Shown piece by piece: positions 34,631 to 46,039 of a stretch of DNA of 64,000 nucleotides; the stretch's first letter is position 1, and each line of letters starts with the position of its first letter. The translations under genes and the position numbers were made by a program. This DNA comes from Selaginella moellendorffii (taxonomy: Eukaryota > Streptophyta > Lycopodiopsida > Selaginellales > Selaginellaceae). Location of the stretch: NCBI RefSeq assembly GCF_000143415.4, contig NW_003314291.1:1220517-1284516 (forward strand), written 5' to 3'. The notes under the pieces were generated by a model that was not told the DNA's origin, searched no databases, and worked only from the letters and a program-made list of their open reading frames with translations.

Positions 34631-37600
34631 ATAACAAGTTGCCTCAGTATCTATATGGAACTTTGAATAAGAATAAAAACTCTAAAAATAAACAAAGTGA
34701 ATGGAAATAGAAGGTGAAAGGAAAATTTCACTTTTAAGGGTGATAATTAATGAGAGTAATGGTTAATGACCATTTACAGCTTTTTTTGTTTCTAAACCCT
34801 CTATTCCTTCTTTTAGTAGTTATAAATAATAACAACTTTTGAAACCTATTCCTAGTGGAATGGATAGTGTGGGTTATTACTTTCATTATGGAGAGGTAAA
34901 TACATATCTTTGGAATGCCCTAACAAGCATATAACAAGGTCTTGTACCAATGTCATAAGGGAAGATGGTGATTACATACAATATAATATTTAAAGATTTA
35001 GTTAAGTTGTTAGGATTGAAAGTTGAGCGAATGTCATATATACTTTTCTAATTTGTGGAAAGTGGGCAAGTAGCTAGGTAAGGAAATTTATAAGTAATGT
35101 ACATAAAAATATCTAAATAGAAAGAAAGATTGAACTTGGTAGTGTTGAAGATACCATACTTTTAGATGGTGTTTTATATGAATTTCTTCAACAAATATAT
35201 TTAAGAAATATATAGTGCTAGAAAAAGATGCATCACATTAAAGTTAAAAAATTATTCTAATATGTCCTTTCAATTGCAAAAGCACTCTCTAATGGATTGA
35301 AATGCTAAATTTTTTGTTGCAAAAATAAATCAAAAAGCAATTAAGAAAAGATGTTAGACCTTTTGGGTTTAAGTAATGAAAATTAAAGATAATGGTGATC
35401 AAGTTTAAATAAGTGATGGGGTTAATCTTGTACTAAGGGAAATTATAGAGAGCTGTTAGTAAGGAATTAAAATATCTTTTTGGAAAATTTACTACCAGAG
35501 TACCTCCTATCCATGAGATTGATCATTACATTGAAATGTTTCTGGTTCTAAACCACCTACAAAGGCTTCGTACTATTTGAACATTAAGGAGATGGTTAAA
35601 CTTAAAAAACAACTCATAGAGCTTCTTGACAAATATTATATTTGACTAAGCATGTCATTTTATGGTACAATAAAGATGTGTATCAATTATCTAGCTTTTA
35701 ATAAAATTATAGTAAAAAAATAGCTATCTATTATTTAACCAACTCTTTAAAGCTAAGTATTTATATTGCTTGATTTGCAATCTAGATATTATCAAATATG
35801 TGTGGCAAATCAAAATATAGAGAAAATAACCTTTAAGATTTATTACAAATTTTATAAGTTCTTTGTTATACCATTTGGGCTATATAATGCCTTAACTATG
35901 TTCAATATGATGATGGATAGAATATTTTGAGATTATTTGGATACATTTGTTGTTTTATATATTAACAATGTTCTAGTTTTCAATAGAATATCGGAAGATC
36001 ATTTTAAACACTTGGAGCTAGTGTTTTAAAAGTTGTGAGAAAATAAATTATATGTTAAGAAGAGTAAATACACTTTTTGTGTGTGGGCACTATACTTGTG
36101 GAAGTCATAGTGCATTTAAGCATCACTTTGGCCATTTCAAAGTATATAAGTTAAATTTATTACAATTTTGGCAAGTTGACTTTAACACTTCAGTAAATGG
36201 GTTCAACCCATCACCATAGAGATAATTATTATAAACTGATCACAAATCTTTATCTCTCTTTTATTGACCTATTTTTGAAAATAGGCATGGTCTAATAAAC
36301 AATTTCATTTGCTAGTTTATAATAGTTATCTAAATCTTTATGATATGGTTGATTTATGCTCAAGGGAATTGGGCCTTTAACTTTCCCTTTATATCCTATA
36401 AGTAGGGTTATATCATTCCTTTATAAATCAAATGGTACTTAGAGCAATAAAAGTGGTTAATTTTATTAGTCATTTTTTATTTGGTGGTGGCCATAGAATG
36501 TTTAAGCCTTAGTGTCTTTTGATGTAAAGGAGTAGTAGTTCTCCCACTCATTTAAATTAATGTATTTCCCACAAAATCTACATTTTATTAACTTTTAGAG
36601 TTATTTCATTGACAATTTGTTAGACTAGAATATGCATCAATGAGGACATCAATCTTCCTTAAGGGAGAGAGAGTGTTACAAATATGACTTCAAGTATTGA
36701 AAAATATTTATTGAACAATCCTTATTGATACTCTTTCTTTACTACTATAATGGCAATAGATCAGCTATTAGTTTCCTTTTGTTCAAGTGTAATAAACTAG
36801 ATTTAGCATTTTTACTTAGCAAAATAAATATAAGGTAAAAATCCCATATGCTTTTTATTGAGAATACTTGGTCTAGCTTTTAGTGTTCTTTTACTCTATC
36901 TTACATTGACTTGGCAAGAACCCTCATGTATTGAGTGTAATCCCTTAATATTGCTACATGATAACTTACTATATCTATCAAACACCTTCACTATTATACC
37001 TTATATATTAGTTCTATTTCAGTGCTATGTACTATTTATGGTAAGTGCCTAGATCTACTAGTGAGGCATATCTATAGAATGTAGAGAGTGTTTTGAACTC
37101 TTGTTTTGACATCATAATTCATAATCTTGTGCAAATTCATATTTAGTAAATTTTCAAACTTGTCCTAGAGATTAAGTTTTAAAACTAGGGTGAAGGCCCA
37201 AAACGTGTTTTTATATTGGGAGGTATTGGAAGTATGGTAAACCATTTGAGACATTAATTTGACTTTTACTAGGCTGTGTTGCTCTTTAGTTTGTGTCTAA
37301 TTTGAGTGTAAGCCCATGTTTCATGTTGTGGGGTACCCACCTCCTTGCATTAATCCATTGGTATACTAAAATTGTGCTAAAATATATCTGATACTATTTT
37401 GCATATAGAAGTTAAATATGGGAAGTTAGTGCTTGTAGAGAAAATTAAGTGTATATTAGACCCTTATTTTATAGTGTAATAGATTTAGAGTTCAGTTTTG
37501 AATTCAGATGCACTATAGAGATGAGTGCTCATTTTTGGCAAAAAATGGTAACATATAGTAGGAATATAGTCTGTTGGTTTTGCAATTACTTAGTTCTTCA

Positions 37601-38298
37601 TCACAAATACTCTTGACACTTGTTATGTATTACTCTTTTTCATCAATCTTTTTTTGATAAGAATTCTCCATAACCTCACTATATTTATTTTTGGCAACAG
37701 CTAGCATGATTAGATCTCATTTTAAATTGTGTTTAGTGAACTTTTTAAGAGTGATAGTGGTTTTGAGCACCTGTTTAGTGATAGTGTATAGTCTACTCAA
37801 ATTAACTTCCCTTGGATTTTGCTTCTAATTCCTTAGAGAGTCTCAACCATTCCCTTCACAAAATCTTATTTATGTCAGTAACTCTATCCTTGTTCCTTGG
37901 CCCAACATGCTAGTAACAATGACTCTTGAGGTCTAGGCATGACATGAAAGCTGGAAAGAAAGAAGATGTTAAAATAAATCAAGAAATACAGCTTTCCAAA
38001 AGTATCTCAATGTAACACAATGTGTAATCGCCATGCAAAACAAGCATCACATGCATATGAAGTCAAGTACCTAGCTGAAATTATGAAAAATACTAGCAAA
38101 GAAGTATTATATAGTGGTGTAGGCCATTCTCAAGTAGGAGCTCTAGTGATCTACAAAAAACACCACCCAATTATTTTGAAAATCAAAAGTAAACTTTGAT
38201 ATATTTATAGTCTCCATGCAAGTGTGCAATCCTAGCATAGTACCAGGGCTATAGAAGAATGATGACACCACTCACAGGTTGAAGAAGAAAATGTCCTC

Positions 38299-38666
38299 AA
38301 AGGTAGTATTGCTGCAAATGCATTCCATTGCAAGCATTCATGCGGTGGAAGGAGTTGTTGCTAGCAATACCAACAAAGAGACTAACCAAGTCATCCTCCA
38401 TGAAAGTCTCTCTACGAGCACATGATTACTAAAGAGTTGGTAGACTTTGTTGTGGAGCATTGCTAGAGTACAATTCTCATCTAAAGGTAGTATTGCTGCA
38501 AATGCATTCCATTGCAAGCATTCATGCGGTGGAAGGAGTTGTTGCTAGCAATACCAACAAAGAGACTAACCAAGTCATCCTCCATGAAAGTCTCTCTACG
38601 AGCACATGATTACTAAAGAGTTGGTAGACTTTGTTGTGGAGCATTGCTAGAGTACAATTCTCATCT
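38299..38666. repeat. Perfect 184-bp tandem duplication
   Basis: 38299-38482 is repeated at 38483-38666 with no difference that I can see, in otherwise decayed DNA. It is therefore a recent event, or an assembly artefact. Confidence 0.85.
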
Positions 38667-38995
38667 AAAGGTAGCAGCTGATCATGCTAATGTAGAAGTT
38701 GGTCATTTGGTGATTATGGTAGCAAAACAGCTTGGCAACTTGAGCTGAACTGGTAAAACTATCTCGACACTATAGAGTAGCTCAAAGGGAGTGGCACCTA
38801 TTGCCACTTTGTAAAATGTGAAAAAGGTCTAAAGAGCTGAAGTTAAGTATGTCAACCAAGCTTTGGGATGAGTCTCCACCAAGTTCTGGATAATCTTCTT
38901 GAGGACTTGATTTGTTAACTTGATGAGACTATTGCTTTGTGCATAGTAACTGCTTGATTTAACATGTGTATGTTGGAAGAGATCCTAAACGACCT

Positions 38996-39555
38996 TGTTG
39001 AGTATACGCTCTCAATGACATGATCCTAGGTGGCAGGAGTGCCACTTCATTGATCCAGGTGTAGGCTAGAGGCGTGTCTCTTCATCATGTATATATATCT
39101 ATGATATGATATACGATGATCTTTTGGAGTCATCCACCATCGTAGCTTCCACTCTTCTCTTCATGGTATCGGAGCCCTGAGGGCTTCAGATCCAGGGACG
39201 ATGGCGCTGGCCGAGGAAGAGGCTAGCGAGGATGACGATGAGCCACCGGACATGGCTGAGAGGTGCCAAGATTTGACACTATGCTGCATTGAGCGCCAGG
39301 GTAACAGCACTAGCAAGCTGAGCAAGGCGCTAGGGTGTGATCAAGCAGAGACTGGCCCGGAGGCGCTGGCAGAGGCGCTGAGAGGAGGCACCGAGCAGAG
39401 ACTGCACTAGGGCGCTGAGCAAGGTGCCGAGAGGAGCAGAGACTGCATTAGGGCGCTGAGCAAGGCGCTGAGGCGCTGGCACAGGCGCTGAGAGAGGGCT
39501 GGCGTGAGGCACCGAGCATAGGTGAGCGCTGGGCACCCTGAAGGGTAGAGGGCTG
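38996..39555 (+). mobile_element. GC-rich LTR-plus-primer-site insert lacking a 3' LTR
   Basis: 560 bp flanked by a perfect 13-bp direct repeat TCCTAAACGACCT (38983-38995 and 39556-39568). It begins TGTTGAGTATAC. At about 39164-39176 a TGGTATCGGAGCC block looks like an initiator-Met primer site following a 168-bp LTR-like segment. From 39201 an ATG opens 69 acidic codons (MALAEEEASEDDDEPPDMAE), gag-like. The rest is an internally repetitive GC-rich tract made of GGCGCTGAG units. A short purine block sits at the right end, but no second LTR follows. It is much less decayed than its surroundings. Confidence 0.5.
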
Positions 39556-40699
39556 TCCTAAACGACCTGTCCCATGAAATGGAGCCTCAATTAGAGTGGA
39601 AGAAGTGAGGAACTCCAAATTAGCAATAGATATTATGGAACAAAAAGTTGATGGTCGAGTGTTGATTAACTAAGACAGCTTCTATCCATCTGATGCATGC
39701 ATTTGTGGTTGTTGTGTGAAGAAACCAACTCAAGAATGACCCCTTTAGAAAATTAGGAGTTAGTGGGTACTAGCCTTGAACTATTAGCCATTTGAAGTTT
39801 TGACACTATTTGCAGTATTGAACAAACTTCTTGGCATCCTAGAAGAGTGTCAATTAGTAGTAATCTTCATGAAAAACTCACTAGAATTGTTACCACTTCT
39901 TCCTCATCAACACAATGTAGAAGGTTTGAGTGTTGACAAAAGAGAATGCCTCCTAAGATGATCATTTAGAAATTTACCTTAGAGAACTTGGATGATGGAA
40001 ATGTACATAGATAGATCTCATCCACAGAAGGGTCTCCAAGGTAGCAGCAATGTCATCTTCACCACTAGAATTGAAAAAGGTGGCAAGAGTTGGAGTAAGT
40101 TGTCTAGGGTTGAAAGCTTACTAAGTGGATTGTGTGGGCCATGTAACATTGTCTTCCTTGAAAGGAAATAGTGTTATAAGCAATGGAAAGTATAGACCAC
40201 AAAGGTAGCTAGCTTGTCCAAATCATTCCAGTTCTTTTGAGTGATTGAGAAGTCCTTGATGATGAAGTGAACAGCATGCATGGCCTAGTTGTCACCCTGC
40301 TGGCACAAGGTGAAGCAGCAAGCTCCATCAAGTAGCTGGATGAAGAGATGGAAATTCTGTTCATAATTCAATGGCTATATAATAAAATCTTGTCGGAGTG
40401 ATGAGTTGAGAGCTTGGAAGGCTGCTTTATATGCTAAAGACTAACTAAAACTTGCATCATTTTATAGTAATAGCTAAAGTGGTTGAGCAATCATGGCATA
40501 GTTGAAGATGAATTGACAGAAAGTGTTGAAGTTTTTTGATACTTGAAGGGGGGATGGTCCAAAGTTGAGTTGACCTCAACTCAACATAAGTCCAACTAAA
40601 AGTTTTATAAAGGAAATGTAAATTGAAGAAATGAAGGTTTTAATGAACTTTAAAATATTGAAATATGTAAGTACCTAGGTCAAAAGTTTCTATTAAAAT

Positions 40700-41235
40700 G
40701 AGTCATTTGAGATTTGGATATACTATCACCGTGGATCCTTGGAACCTTCGGGGATAAATGGGGATAAAATAACCATTAAGAGCTCTTTTATCAAATAATT
40801 ACCCCTTTTCAATTAGTTTAAAGGGAGAGAGATAGAATGTGCTACATGTGATATCAAAGAAAATGGCACAAATTTGATTCCCATTTATTAGTAGCTATTT
40901 AAAATATAATATACTCTTAAACAAGGTATATTCCTATCCTTAAATTTGAAATTGTACTTGTAGTGCAGCCTACACAATGGAAAGATTGGTAGATTCAATG
41001 TGGAAATGGAGATATTAATTCCCTTTCACTTAGTAGGGGTTATTAATCAATAGTCAATGAAGACATTAACATCTCTGAAGGGGGGGTGAGTGTAGTGTAT
41101 ATGATCATGGGATGAGATTTAATAATACAATCATTGTAAATCTTTGGAACCTGATAAAATAGTCATTAAGGGCTCTCTCATTAAACAATTGTCCCTTTTC
41201 CTCTTAGCTTAAGAGGAGAGAAATAGAATGCTGCA
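40700..41235 (+). mobile_element. Decayed TRIM copy, 5' truncated
   Basis: Plus-strand relative of the TRIM at 33957-34630. The 5' LTR remnant runs about 40700-40846, a primer-like site TGATATCAAAGA sits at 40849-40860, then the internal region, a G-rich polypurine tract ending at 41090, and a 3' LTR at 41091-41235. It is heavily AT-shifted and its left end is missing. Confidence 0.8.
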
Positions 41236-42590
41236 ATTAAAAAAAGAAAAATAAAACAAGAATCTATCCTTTCTAAAACTATATTATTTTATTATGACTA
41301 TTATATACCTATCATATTTTGATTTGACTACATCATATTTTGACTAATTTTACAGCTATCATATATTTAAATACTATTCCTTTATTCAAAAGTTTTTTCT
41401 AGGGTTCTTGAGAAGATAGGAAACAATGAGAATATTAACTTTATTTTAGTACTACAATCTTTATATTATACTCCTAGTCCTTATTACCCATCCAAGAATG
41501 TAAAAACCACTGTCATTATTGATAAAAATGCTTCTATTACTTTTAAACAACAATCAAAGCAAGAGAAATGAAAAAATAAACAGCATAGTGGAGAGCACCA
41601 ACAAATCTACTTTATAAAACTTCTGATAACATATTTACTATATACTTTATATAAAAAACTCTACTTACTTGAATATATCTCAATCCTCCCATAAGAGAAG
41701 AGTAAGGTATATTTTGATAGTGAATACCCACTAGAAATTTTCAAGAGTTGTTTATGAATAATAATAATAATAGAAATTGAAATCTTTCGAAAGACTCAAA
41801 AGTAATCATATTAAAGAATCAAGTCTATCTACATTTCTAAGATTGAAAAGTATTCTCACTTAAAAGAATGCCAAAACACCAATATGCCTTGCTACTATAA
41901 TATGGTCTACATTTCTCTATAGTCTATTTCTCTAAAAATTTGGTATAAGTGTAAAAATAATATTATTAGAATGATAGAGTATGTATATATAATAATTTAG
42001 AATTCTAGAAGCTCTTATATTAAGACAAAATTTAGTGTATAAACTACCAAGAAAAGTTATAGTCATTCATTGCAAAGCTAAAAAGTTTATATAGGAATGA
42101 TTGAAAAGAAAATCATTGCTACTCATACTTAGCCCCCAGCATTTCATATTAATCTCCACCTCCATCCCCATGTTTTACTAATATTCTACCTTCATCTCCA
42201 TATAGCAATTTTCTTTCTATTAAGGGCTTTAGTGAAGCTAAACTAGAGCTTTATATATATTAAATTCCAAATCTTCCTACTAAAGAGGGATTGCCTCTAA
42301 CACTTCAAAAGCAATGCTACATATTTTTGCAAGATCTTGCTCCTAATATAGCAAGACAATTTGAAAGCATTGAACACTATTATATTCAATGTTCAATATG
42401 CTATTTGTTTTTGGATAAGACAAATGGCTTCATGGGTCTATAAATTTTTCTTAAGCATTCTAATGGGTCTAGAAAATATGCACCTGTGGATATACAATAG
42501 ATTTAAAAACAAGTTACAGACACATAAGACACATACCCACTATCGTTTTATAATGAGAAACAATATCCCCTTAAGAACACTAATGCAAAC
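41236..42590. other. AT-rich intergenic DNA
   Basis: No frame, LTR or family motif seen. Confidence 0.4.
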
Positions 42591-42603
42591 TATGGGGTTT
42601 TCA

Positions 42604-42801
42604 GGCCATCTTACAATAGAATGTAAGTTGTTTGTTGGCTTCCTTGTTCCATTTCCATCCTTTTTTCCTATCCTCTAATTATTTGAGCTTCTCGAGGAAG
42701 TAGGGTTTCTTTACTATACTATAGTATTATTTCTTTTTAAAAAAATAATACTATAGTATAGTAAAGAAACCCTAGATTTTACATTCTATTGTAAGGTGGC
42801 C
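42604..42801. mobile_element. Foldback / MITE-like element
   Basis: Two nested inverted repeats share one centre. Outer arms 42604-42626 and 42779-42801 pair over 23 bp with one mismatch. Inner arms 42701-42732 and 42743-42774 pair perfectly over 32 bp around a 10-base loop. The inner left arm starts TAGGGTTTCTTTACTATACT. No transposase is encoded. A target duplication was not resolved. Confidence 0.75.
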
Positions 42802-42814
42802 TAAATGTGGCATT

Positions 42815-44134
42815 TGAATTACCAATATGCGGTGCCAAATTTTTTTTATATTTGCCTATAGTAATGATCTCATTACACTTTTCTAGCACTTGTGCACTCA
42901 AAATAATGGTAAAACATTTTTTAACAACCTAATTAATTTTATACTTGTGTGGTGTAAAGTATATATTTTCTTTTCACTTTATGAGGGCCTTTTTTTTATT
43001 ATTTTGGTTTCTAGCCTTTAGTGAAGGTCAAGAAAAATGCTTATGAATTGGCACATCCAGAAAAGAGTCAAAAAGAGATCTCAATTAAGCTCATTCAAAT
43101 TAAACAAAAAATTCAATATGCAAAGTCTTTAAAGTTGAAGAAATTAATATGCATTGCAAACAATTGTAAGTAGAAGGAATGACTAAAAACTATAGTCAAA
43201 ATTTCTACTCATGAATATAAGTTTCTTATCATAAGCTTCATTTTTTAAATTACACATATATTACTTTTGCAGTCAACAAAACTCCAAATGACATGATTTA
43301 CAATATCATACTCAAGTCTGCCAAAAGACAAAGTTGCTCGATGTCATGGACAAGGTTCTTTTCTTTAATAGTAAATTGCCCAAACTTGCATTTAAAAAAG
43401 ACAAAACAAGTTAAAATGGAATTGAAGGTGAAATAAATGGAGATGGGGATTTGGCCAATTTTTGGATCCATTTCGACCACATGGAACAAATTTTACATAA
43501 TTGATTTTTTGGCAAGCCAAAATAAGTCTATTGACATCTAAAGGTCCCTTTGTATAGACATGGCCAACCGAATTAGGGTTTAGGGTTTAGGGAAATATTA
43601 ATAATTTATGTTGATCTCAAGGATTATTCAGCTTTAGATAGACATATCTAATGCTGCCATTAAAGCGTCCTCACGTAGCTATTGAGAGTTTAAAATATAG
43701 ATAAAATCTTTGGATATAGAATTAATAAATATATAGAGATAAATAATTTTATTTATTAGTGCTTCGGATTTCCTAGTTCCTGCTGATGGACAAAATTCAA
43801 TCTTAGTTGACATGTCCATCCATATGTAACACTACTATAATTAGCATATTTACCTAGATTATGGAATTTCAACTTTTATAAGTTTACATCAAATTCAGTG
43901 AAAAAAGAACAAAAATTATAAGAAAATCAATGCTAGGAAATCCCCACTCTAATTGTACTATATAAGCATCCCCAATGAATGTGAATAGAAATAATTTTCT
44001 AAATAAAGGAGTTAAGTTGAAATATATTGCATCTTCAACTAAAATCATCAGTATCTTCAAAACTGTTCAATATAGAACCATTACAATATTTTACGGGTTC
44101 CAAGTAATAACCCCCATGAAACAAAGGCATTGTG
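42815..44134. other. AT-rich intergenic DNA with a short telomere-like run
   Basis: Contains TTAGGGTTTAGGGTTTAGGG at 43573-43592, about three plant telomere units in an interstitial position. Nothing else was recognised. Confidence 0.5.
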
Positions 44135-45372
44135 TTAAAAAGCTCTCTTAACATACCACTCCTCCCCAAAATATCTGCTATAGATCCAAAATGTTCGAAT
44201 TGCATAGTTGAAAACTATTCTACTGAATTCCCTCCGCCCTCTTTTAAGCAGCCCAATGTGATCGCACACGCTCTTCCCATTGGCACTCACGGCATTCACA
44301 GCCATCTCCTGCAAAAATTCCAAAGCGCATCCACCATTACCCGCATAGACGAATGCTCCCAGCATTGAATTCCACAACATTTCATCTAGTTCTGGAATAG
44401 AATCAAAGAATCACCTCAATTCTAAGAGAGCCCCTGTTTGTGCATAAGCACCAAGCATTGCATTCCAGGATGCCAAGCTCCGATCGAGCATCAAATCTTG
44501 CAATCTCTTGGCAAGGGCGACCATTCCACTTGATAGATAGAAATAGGCGCTGCCGCTGCTTAGGATCATCGGGATAGCGCAAGGTCATGGCGCTCTCCAG
44601 GATCTTCCTCCTCGTCTGCCTCTTCCTCGTCGCGTCCGCCACGTCACCAGGTCCAACTGTGGCATCCTTTGAAACACGGTAATAGCGTTCTCCACGCTAT
44701 CATTGTGTTCCAGGTAATTAAATCCCTCTCAGGTGTTCTATCAAACGTTCGCTTGGCATTTTCCAAATGCCCAGAAATTGAATATGCTGTAAGTATGGAA
44801 TTCCAGGATCCAGTGTCGCGATCTGGCATTGATCGAAACAATTGCTCTGCCCCGGAAAGATCTCCAAAGTTACTGTAAGCTTGGATCATGATGTTCCAGG
44901 AGACAGTGTCTCGGATGCCCATTCTATCAAACAAATCCTTCGCTTGGAAGAATTGTTCGCACCGTGCGTAGGCGGAGATCATGATGTTCCAAGAGAGAAC
45001 GCTCCTGAGCTGAGGTATCCTCTCAAAAATCTCTCTTGCAGCGTGGAGATTGCTGTTCTCGGCAAACACCCTGATCAATGCATTCCAGGAAACTTGGTTT
45101 TTGTGAGGATTCTTCTGGAACATGAGCATCACGTCCTCAGCACGGCCATTCTGAGCACAAGCGGAGATCATGATGTTCCAGGAGAAGGCATTGGGCTGCG
45201 CAATGGACTACTTTGCGCTCTGGAGATCCCATACATTTGCACTGCCAAATTCCAGAGAAATCTATCGCTGTGATGGCTGCTGCTCGACAGAATCCTCACA
45301 TGGAGCCACCTGGCCTGCTCAAGATCCCTGGCAATGCCGCAAGTGCGCAAGAGGACTGCGAGTTCTTAGAAC
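44135..45372 (-). pseudogene. PPR protein gene, frameshifted
   Basis: The longest intact stretch (45171-44644, 175 codons) has five repeats in a row, e.g. NQVSWNALIRVFAENSNLHA, VLSWNIMISAYARCEQFFQA, TVSWNIMIQAYSNFGDLSGA and TGSWNSILTAYSISGHLENA. An N-terminal frame (45350-45168) reads DRFLWNLAVQMYGI. The frame then changes at about 45170-45200 with loss of the CGS segment. After 44644 the array again changes frame, and 44380-44135 holds a C-terminal piece with MLWNSMLGAFVYAGNGG. No E/DYW domain is seen. It is decayed less than the two other PPR remnants in the window. Confidence 0.78.
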
Positions 45373-45670
45373 TTAAGGGTTTATGTATTTGGTCTTAAAA
45401 TATTCATTACATCAAATGTGTATCAAATTATCAGGAATAAAAAAATCGTGAACTAACAAAAAAAGCTATTACTGGCCAAACCCTAATTTTGATTGAATTC
45501 AAAATGGTACTATTTAAAGTGCTTTATGTTTGAAAAGTGCCCTAAACACTATTTGAAATTGTGTTTTTAAAGTGTTTTTAAAGAAGGTGCCTTAAAAACC
45601 ATTCAATACTTAATAGTGTTTTTAAAGTGTTTTTAAAGTGCCTTAGTGTATATTGGATATATTCATTTAA

Positions 45671-45788
45671 TGACCAAACAGTGTATTTTAGGTGCCTTAG
45701 ACACCATTTAGTCACCTAATGGTGTATTGGACAATCATAAAAAAACATTAAATGGTGTATAGGGCACCTAAAATACACTATTTAGTCA
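45671..45788. mobile_element. Small foldback element (40-bp arms)
   Basis: 45671-45710 and 45749-45788 form an inverted repeat of 40 bp with four mismatches, around a 38-bp spacer. Related words (CCTAAAATACAC, GTGTTTTTAAAGTG) recur in the 150 bp to the left. It is non-coding and lies about 250 bp upstream of the lipase gene. Confidence 0.7.
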
Positions 45789-46039
45789 TCTCATAATCAT
45801 GCAAAAAGAGCAATATTTTATGTTTAAATAATTCTTATAAGTGATTATGTTTAAACCTTCATTTTAAATATATGTACGACTAAGCACTATTGAATTTCAA
45901 ACGTTTTCAATGTGGAGCGCCACATTTTGTCTGGACACGCTACTTTAAAAGAGGGCTCACAGCTCCTGTGAGGAACCATCGAAGTAGAAGAAGCTCCTAG
46001 TTTGTCTCTCTTTGTTTGCATGCTTTTGAAGTGAATCTC

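Larger units (their letters stand above)
27209..37517 (+). mobile_element. Old Ty3/gypsy element C, interrupted by two younger elements
   Basis: Same family as the element at 58448-64000. The 5' LTR is split: 27209-27678 and 32611-33025. It is followed by a decayed primer site (TTTTGTATCAGATG, from 33026). Gag remnants run 33200-33951. Protease and RT remnants follow at about 34640-36110, where MPFG-like and IDDVL-like segments can still be traced. RNase H and most of integrase are deleted; sequence at 36130 rejoins near the integrase core. A purine tract (36661-36673) precedes the 3' LTR 36674-37517. Nested inside are family A (27679-32610) and a TRIM (33957-34630). Flanks AAGAC and GAGAT differ by transitions only and may be the decayed target duplication. 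Every frame is closed. Confidence 0.8.
37518..40699 (-). mobile_element. Decayed Ty3/gypsy element of a third type (integrase and RNase H remnants)
   Basis: On the minus strand, 40480-40100 still reads an RNase H-like stretch including WNDLDKLATFVVYTFH. 39700-39570 plus 38990-38700 read integrase core-like WIEAVLVNQHS, FGVPHFF, and then VLKKIIQNLVETHPKAWLT and IGATPFELLYSVEIVLPV. Order and wording are those of Ty3/gypsy elements, but it belongs to neither family A nor family Y. It is interrupted by a GC-rich insert (38996-39555) and contains a 184-bp tandem duplication. No LTRs were found, and every frame is closed. Confidence 0.65.

Noticed and set aside
38299-38666. CRISPR-like or satellite array
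   Set aside because: Only two contiguous units with no spacers; a simple tandem duplication.
39201-39410. Stand-alone 69-residue acidic protein
   Set aside because: It follows a primer-binding-like site in a retroelement-like insert and is more likely a truncated gag start.
46016-46039. Earlier start for the lipase at 46016
   Set aside because: The codon there is TTG. The first ATG in frame is 46040 and begins a good transit peptide.
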